Shown: one piece after another, positions 29,460 through 35,750 of the stretch | Numbering within the stretch: the stretch's first letter is position 1 | How the letters are laid out: every line of letters begins with the position of its first letter | Source of the DNA: Patescibacteria group bacterium | Lineage (GTDB): Bacteria; Patescibacteriota; Patescibacteriia; 2-12-FULL-60-25 | Length of the DNA stretch: 35,750 nucleotides | Assembly (NCBI GenBank): GCA_022703155.1 | Contig: JAKLEH010000010.1 | Coordinates: 1-35,750 of the forward strand | Reading direction: 5' to 3' | Made by a program: the position numbers and the translations under genes | The notes under the pieces: model-generated | Databases searched by the model: none | The model's input: the letters and a program-made list of their open reading frames with translations, nothing else | What the model was told of the DNA's origin: nothing

Positions 29460-30038
29460 TTGAAGAACACTCTGTCTGTGATAGCTGGCGTGTTGTTCAT
29501 AGTCGGCTTCATCCCCTATATCGTGGCCATTCTCCAGAAAAGAACGCGGCCATCGAGATCTTCATGGATTGTTTGGACCGCGCTTGATGGCTTGACCCTG
29601 GCCGGCATGCTGGCCAAACACAGCGTGAACGGACAGATTCTCGGTGCGTTCGCAGGTTCATGCGTGACTGTCGGGCTGGCCCTGAAGTACGGCGCACCCG
29701 GCTGGACCTGGCTCGATAAGGTGAGCTTGGGCGGAGGTTTGCTGGGCATCATCCTCTGGAAGGTTTTTGACGACGCGAACTTCGGTATCGTGGCCAGCAT
29801 GTCCGTGATCACGCTCGGTTCGTTCCCCACGTTCGTCTCGGCCTGGAAGAATCCGGCCAACGAAGACCGGTTGGCCTGGACCATATTTTTCTCATCTTGC
29901 GTTTGTGCCGTAATCGCCATCCCGGGTTGGACTTTGGCCCACGCGCTCCAACCCATCACGTACCTCGCCATCGAGTTCACAATGATCCTCATCCTCTACG
30001 TCAGACCCGTGTTCATGGCGCGGACAAGGGTCGCCTGA
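29460..30038 (+). CDS. polytopic membrane protein (192 aa)
   Basis: The frame starts with TTG at 29460, preceded by AAAGGCGG. About six hydrophobic segments cover the protein, arranged as two similar halves: FIVGFIPYIVAILQKRTRPSRSSWIVW and VITLGSFPTFVSAWKNPANEDRLAW. The repeated pattern of a helix with Pro, a basic loop and a Trp-rich next helix loosely recalls PQ-loop/SWEET-type transporters, but this is a weak resemblance. No substrate can be named. The gene has its own promoter and terminator. Confidence 0.75.
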   Translation: MKNTLSVIAGVLFIVGFIPYIVAILQKRTRPSRSSWIVWTALDGLTLAGMLAKHSVNGQILGAFAGSCVTVGLALKYGAPGWTWLDKVSLGGGLLGIILWKVFDDANFGIVASMSVITLGSFPTFVSAWKNPANEDRLAWTIFFSSCVCAVIAIPGWTLAHALQPITYLAIEFTMILILYVRPVFMARTRVA

Positions 30039-30052
30039 GATCGCATATTCTG

Positions 30053-30078
30053 CCGTTCCGCTGGGAACGGTTTTTTTT
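30053..30078 (+). terminator. intrinsic terminator of the 192-aa gene
   Basis: CCGTTCC/GGAACGG (7 bp) with loop GCTG is followed by eight T. Confidence 0.93.
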
Positions 30079-30147
30079 AACGCTGATAAAACCTATTTCA
30101 AACAAATAAAATCTGCAATTTTTCCAACAAATTTGACCATAAATCCA

Positions 30148-30176
30148 TTGACAAAATGGCAAAAATGTGCTAATCT
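30148..30176 (+). promoter_or_regulatory. promoter of the AT-rich two-gene unit
   Basis: A perfect -35 TTGACA (30148-30153) is 17 bases from TAATCT (30171-30176), which is preceded by TGC as in an extended -10. Predicted start is about 30183, nine bases before ATG 30192. Confidence 0.7.
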
Positions 30177-30191
30177 GGATGATTACATTCT

Positions 30192-30824
30192 ATGATTACA
30201 TTAGAAACCACCTTAATAACGCTAAGTGCTCGAGAAGTAGAGCTGAAAAAAATATTGAAACCTGGTTGGCTAGTGCTTGGAATGATTGTGGTTGGTGGAA
30301 TCTTATCAATCCAAACTATTATTTTGCCAATTATTTTTTTGGTAGCTTTTATCAAATACTATAATTTGATGCTGCCTGAAATGCGTGAATTAAGTGATGT
30401 TCGCAGAGAAAAAAAACAAATTGCTCAATTAATAAATATTCAAAAACAACAGCAACGTCAGCAACAGATTGAACAAGAGCGTCAGCAAATACAGGAAGCG
30501 AAAATTAATAAATATAAACAATTAAGGAAGGACATTGAAGCTATGCCCCAATATAGCCACTGGAGACAAGATGTTCTTCGTAGATTTGGTGATAAATGTG
30601 CCGTTTGCGGATCAACCGACAACATAGAGGTTGATCACCGCTATAAATCATTTTATGCCATCGTAAAAGAATGCAGCATAACGAACACAATACAAGCATA
30701 CGAATGCGCCCCTCTTTGGGATATTAATAATGGAGCGCCATTATGCAAAATGCACCATGATCAGACAAGGAGCAGTATATACTACAGAGAGCACAACCAT
30801 GACAATATTTTCCAAACCGCCTAA
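30192..30824 (+). CDS. membrane-anchored HNH-type endonuclease-like protein (210 aa)
   Basis: Two closely spaced hydrophobic segments (about residues 25-58) form a membrane hairpin. A Gln-rich coiled coil follows (about 65-120). The C-terminal domain is HNH-like: Cys136 and Cys139 (CAVCG), Asp148-His149 (VDHRYKSF), Asn-rich NNGAPLC and Cys185-x-x-His188 (CKMHH). The Cys/His set would bind zinc and His149 is the expected catalytic residue. HNH domains cut DNA or RNA with a metal ion; a membrane-tethered one suggests action on incoming or envelope-associated nucleic acid, which is inference. The gene is visibly AT-rich compared with its neighbours, suggesting acquisition by transfer. No Shine-Dalgarno. 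Confidence 0.8.
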   Translation: MITLETTLITLSAREVELKKILKPGWLVLGMIVVGGILSIQTIILPIIFLVAFIKYYNLMLPEMRELSDVRREKKQIAQLINIQKQQQRQQQIEQERQQIQEAKINKYKQLRKDIEAMPQYSHWRQDVLRRFGDKCAVCGSTDNIEVDHRYKSFYAIVKECSITNTIQAYECAPLWDINNGAPLCKMHHDQTRSSIYYREHNHDNIFQTA

Positions 30825-30858
30825 TAATGATTAGTACTGTAAATAATCTTTAAAGCTT

Positions 30859-31212
30859 ATGGGAAACTCAAACCCACCGAAAATGACCATAGGCGCCATA
30901 GGAAAAATGCTTGTTCAATTGCGATTAATGGAATATGGTATTGAATCCGTAAAACCATTGATTGATAGTGGCACAGATCTGATCGCTATTAAAAATGGAC
31001 GCGTTAAGTTCATTCAAGTGAAAACAAACAGCAGCCATGTTAATACGAGCCGGCAATATGACCTGATGGCACACGTAAAATTCAAATATATTTCTAGTCA
31101 TTGCGGCGGAAATTCTATTTCATTGGATGATTCAGTAATCGAGTTAAAGAGAAAGAACGACGGTAACTGGCAAATCATGTCAACAGAAAACCTTGAACAG
31201 CTTTGGCAATAA
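30859..31212 (+). CDS. PD-(D/E)XK nuclease-like protein (117 aa)
   Basis: The N-terminal helix (TIGAIGKMLVQLRLMEYGI) followed by Asp36, Asp40 (IDSGTDLIAI) and IQVKT (Gln53, Lys55) matches the core of small PD-(D/E)XK-fold proteins, in which the acidic residue before Lys can be Gln. The fold is used by restriction and repair nucleases. The usual Glu of the first helix is not obvious, so activity is uncertain. It lies 34 bases after the HNH gene and shares its AT-rich composition and probably its transcript. A strong terminator closes the unit. No Shine-Dalgarno. Confidence 0.7.
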   Translation: MGNSNPPKMTIGAIGKMLVQLRLMEYGIESVKPLIDSGTDLIAIKNGRVKFIQVKTNSSHVNTSRQYDLMAHVKFKYISSHCGGNSISLDDSVIELKRKNDGNWQIMSTENLEQLWQ

Positions 31213-31235
31213 AGTCAGTATATTTATTACAATTG

Positions 31236-31261
31236 AAAAAACCCTCTTTCGAGGGTTTTTT
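31236..31261. terminator. bidirectional terminator between the nuclease-like genes and 5S rRNA
   Basis: AAAAAACCCTC/GAGGGTTTTTT (11 bp) with loop TTTC. It serves the plus-strand pair and, on the minus strand, ends the rRNA transcript just past 5S. Confidence 0.93.
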
Positions 31262-31267
31262 CATTAG

Positions 31268-31385
31268 TCCGGCAACGGGCTACTCTTCCAGGACCGGGTT
31301 GGGTCCAAGTACCATCGCTGCTGAAGGGCTTAACTTCTGTGTTCGGGATGGGAACAGGTGTGACCCCTTCGCTTGAGTCACCGGC
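31268..31385 (-). rRNA. rrf: 5S ribosomal RNA
   Basis: The minus strand contains the conserved core CCCATCCCGAACACAGAAG and CGATGGTACTTGG, closed by CCGGTGA/TTGCCGG. Length is about 118 bases. It is the last gene of the 23S-5S unit. Confidence 0.95.
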
Positions 31386-31617
31386 TTCTCGTCACGAACT
31401 CGTTCGCGGGGAAAAGTCGATGCTCACTCGTCGTAGTTTCGAGCGACGAGTTACGAGTTTCAAGACTGACGCCTCACTCGCAACTCGAAACTAGAAACTC
31501 TAAACTGTAATAAGATCACACGTACAAGGCATTGTTAGCCATACGCAACTTTCTTTGAGCCATCCGACGTACGATGTTACATGATCAATGATACATGTTA
31601 CATGTCCCACGTCGGAA
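31386..31617 (-). other. 23S-5S spacer with processing stem arm and microrepeats
   Basis: Positions 31510-31554 are largely complementary in the transcript to 34695-34737 in the 23S leader, forming the long stem that RNase III-type enzymes cut. The rest is low-complexity words (ACGAGTTACGAG, CTCGAAACTAGAAACTC at 31426-31507; ATGTTACATG at 31573-31606). Confidence 0.75.
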
Positions 31618-34653
<3,036 letters not shown>

Positions 34654-35077
34654 ATCCGACGCTCCAACGCTTTCGTTGGTGCGGATGGCAGTTTAGAAAT
34701 TGCATTTGCTTACAATGCCTTGTACGTATGATCTTATGTTCCCTTGCCGCTGATCTTGGGCAAGGGACAGAATCTTTTGTTGTCGAATGTGGGAGTGCTT
34801 TCCGGAACCTCTTGAGACGGGCACAGGTCGGTCCTTCCACCATCCTGTAACCACCTCTTATAAAAACCGCTTGGCCGAGGCCAAGCGTACACATCACCGG
34901 TATGGAGATGCTTGGGCTTCAGCCTCGATGCGCGATAGACGCGTGAGAAATCGTGATACGCATTGCAGTCTCCATTGCTCCGCTTGTAGGTACATGGTGC
35001 CTGGTACTTGGTACTGGTTGAAACCAGAACGTTGTACCTCGTACCCAGTACCGATGCGGAGTTGGTTTTTTTGACGT
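34654..35077 (-). promoter_or_regulatory. 23S leader region
   Basis: This gene-free leader of about 420 bases lies between the rRNA promoter and 23S. In transcript order it holds a GGTACTGGGTAC/GTACCAAGTACC inverted microrepeat (34989-35053), a terminator-like hairpin (34860-34887), CCCTTGCC/GGCAAGGG, and the 5' arm of the 23S processing stem (34695-34737). Confidence 0.75.
34860..34887 (-). terminator. terminator-like hairpin inside the 23S leader
   Basis: On the minus strand CGCTTGGCC-TC-GGCCAAGCG (9 bp) is followed by GTTTTTAT. It lies about 190 bases after the promoter and 200 before 23S. It could be an attenuator or mark a short leader RNA. Confidence 0.6.
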
Positions 35078-35082
35078 GCCAG

Positions 35083-35088
35083 TATAAT
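35083..35088 (+). promoter_or_regulatory. -10 element of rlmH overlapping the rRNA -10
   Basis: TATAAT on the plus strand shares five base pairs with the TATTAT of the divergent rRNA promoter. No good plus-strand -35 is visible. The predicted leader of rlmH is about 40 bases. Confidence 0.55.
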
Positions 35089-35112
35089 AATGAAACCAAT
35101 TAAGAATGTCAA
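35084..35112 (-). promoter_or_regulatory. rRNA promoter
   Basis: Minus strand TTGACA (35112-35107) and TATTAT (35089-35084) are exactly 17 bases apart, a near-consensus promoter as expected for rRNA. Confidence 0.85.
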
Positions 35113-35135
35113 GAGCCGTATTTTAGCCAAAATCT

Positions 35136-35612
35136 ATGAAAATGAAAGTCCAAATACGCTGCGTAGGCCGGGTTCAGGAGCCTTGGCACAAAGAAGCTAT
35201 CCACATGTACGCCACACGTTGTGAACCTTTTGGCGGTTTTGAGGTCATGGAGGCCAAAGAAGGCCAGTCCGGAGCCCAGAACCCGGATGTGCCACGGGCC
35301 ATGAAAACCGAAGCCGAACACCTTCTCAAAAACCTACCCGACCATACGTACACCATCGCCCTGGACCAAGGCGGCAAAACCCTGACCTCGGAAGAGCTCT
35401 CCCGCACCTTGGCCGACCAAGCCCGCGCCGGAAGGTCTGTCGCGTTCTTCATAGGCGGCTCGTGGGGTTTGGACAAAACAGTCCTGGACCGTGCGGACAT
35501 GACCTTGTCTTTAGGCCGCATCACCTTGCCGCATTCGCTTGCCCGGGTCGTGCTCGCCGAACAGGTATACCGGGCGAATATGATTATCGAAGGCAGGAAA
35601 TACCATAAATAA
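35136..35612 (+). CDS. rlmH: 23S rRNA pseudouridine(1915)-N3 methyltransferase RlmH (158 aa)
   Basis: The SPOUT-fold signature FFIGGSWGL (Gly107-Gly108 in the SAM-binding knot) and the C-terminal block LSLGRITLPHSLARVVLAEQVYRA ... GRKYHK are those of RlmH. The length of 158 residues is usual. The enzyme methylates pseudouridine 1915 in helix 69 of 23S rRNA within the 70S ribosome. The gene is divergent from the 23S gene that encodes its substrate, and the two promoters overlap at their -10 boxes. ATG 35136 and ATG 35142 are both possible starts; neither has a strong Shine-Dalgarno. Confidence 0.95.
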   Translation: MKMKVQIRCVGRVQEPWHKEAIHMYATRCEPFGGFEVMEAKEGQSGAQNPDVPRAMKTEAEHLLKNLPDHTYTIALDQGGKTLTSEELSRTLADQARAGRSVAFFIGGSWGLDKTVLDRADMTLSLGRITLPHSLARVVLAEQVYRANMIIEGRKYHK

Positions 35613-35621
35613 TCCCACGCC

Positions 35622-35750
35622 GTCATCCTGAACTCGTTTCAGGATCTCGATGGCTTGTCGGTTGCCGAATCCAGATGCCGAACTGAATTCGGCATGACGA
35701 ACCACTCGGAAGCCCACCCTTCCGTCATCCTGAACTCGCCTGCCCGCCGC
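35622..35750. repeat. REP-like repeat cluster at the window edge
   Basis: CGTCATCCTGAACTCGTTTC-AGGATCTCG, then GATGCCGAACTGAATTCGGCATGACG, then a new CGTCATCCTGAACTCG unit cut by the window end. Same family as 2019-2086 and 5803-5880. Confidence 0.85.

Noticed and set aside
34654-35077. 16S rRNA or spacer tRNA upstream of 23S
   Set aside because: No 16S 3'-end signature or tRNA cloverleaf was found; the region holds only a leader and repeats.

Overview
The window reads as a chromosomal segment of an uncultured bacterium, most likely from the Candidate Phyla Radiation (Patescibacteria); this lineage call is inference. It rests on compact genes with few recognisable relatives, a CPR-style secreted surface protein with tail-fibre-like modules, a giant protein of unknown function, endonuclease Q, a lone 23S-5S rRNA unit with no adjacent 16S, and many palindromic and low-complexity intergenic repeats. 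TGA is used as a normal stop, so the Gracilibacteria/SR1 code does not apply.

Layout. 1-2000: the end of an unrecognised gene, then an unrecognised gene whose reading continues in the -1 frame across a CCCAAAA heptamer. 2100-8000: DUF2207 membrane protein, small SAM methyltransferase, PfkB-type sugar kinase, BASS-type transporter and a D-2-hydroxyacid dehydrogenase, separated by repeats. 8000-9350: a minus-strand unit of three unrecognised genes. 9478-14600: lipoprotein with a lytic-transglycosylase-like domain, MazG-like pyrophosphohydrolase, tRNA-Ala(TGC), NUDIX hydrolase, a membrane-anchored coiled-coil protein, a 24-residue lysine-rich peptide and endonuclease Q. 14956-20745: a 1543-residue surface protein with an apparent seven-bladed propeller, and a LytR_C-type membrane protein. 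20746-22127: about 1.4 kb without a convincing gene but with promoters, hairpins and terminators that suggest two convergent non-coding RNAs. 22128-29044: YvcK-like protein, a small membrane protein, a 1538-residue protein ending in a Pol-beta-type nucleotidyltransferase domain, and small unrecognised genes. 29155-31212: a small peptide gene, a polytopic membrane protein, and an AT-rich pair encoding a membrane-anchored HNH protein and a PD-(D/E)XK-like protein. 31236-35612: 5S and 23S rRNA on the minus strand, divergent from rlmH, whose product methylates 23S rRNA.

Genes and control. The kinase, dehydrogenase and YvcK-like protein point to sugar metabolism and its link to the envelope. The lipoprotein, LytR_C protein, DUF2207 protein and giant surface protein are envelope components. 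NUDIX, MazG-like and EndoQ proteins fit nucleotide-pool cleaning and deaminated-base repair. Several genes have a -10 box six to eight bases before the start codon and no Shine-Dalgarno sequence (candidate leaderless transcripts), while others have strong Shine-Dalgarno sites. The most unusual items are the giant nucleotidyltransferase fusion, the AT-rich HNH/PD-(D/E)XK pair, the non-coding region at 20.9-21.9 kb, and the rlmH/23S pair with overlapping -10 elements plus an intrinsic-terminator-like hairpin in the 23S leader.
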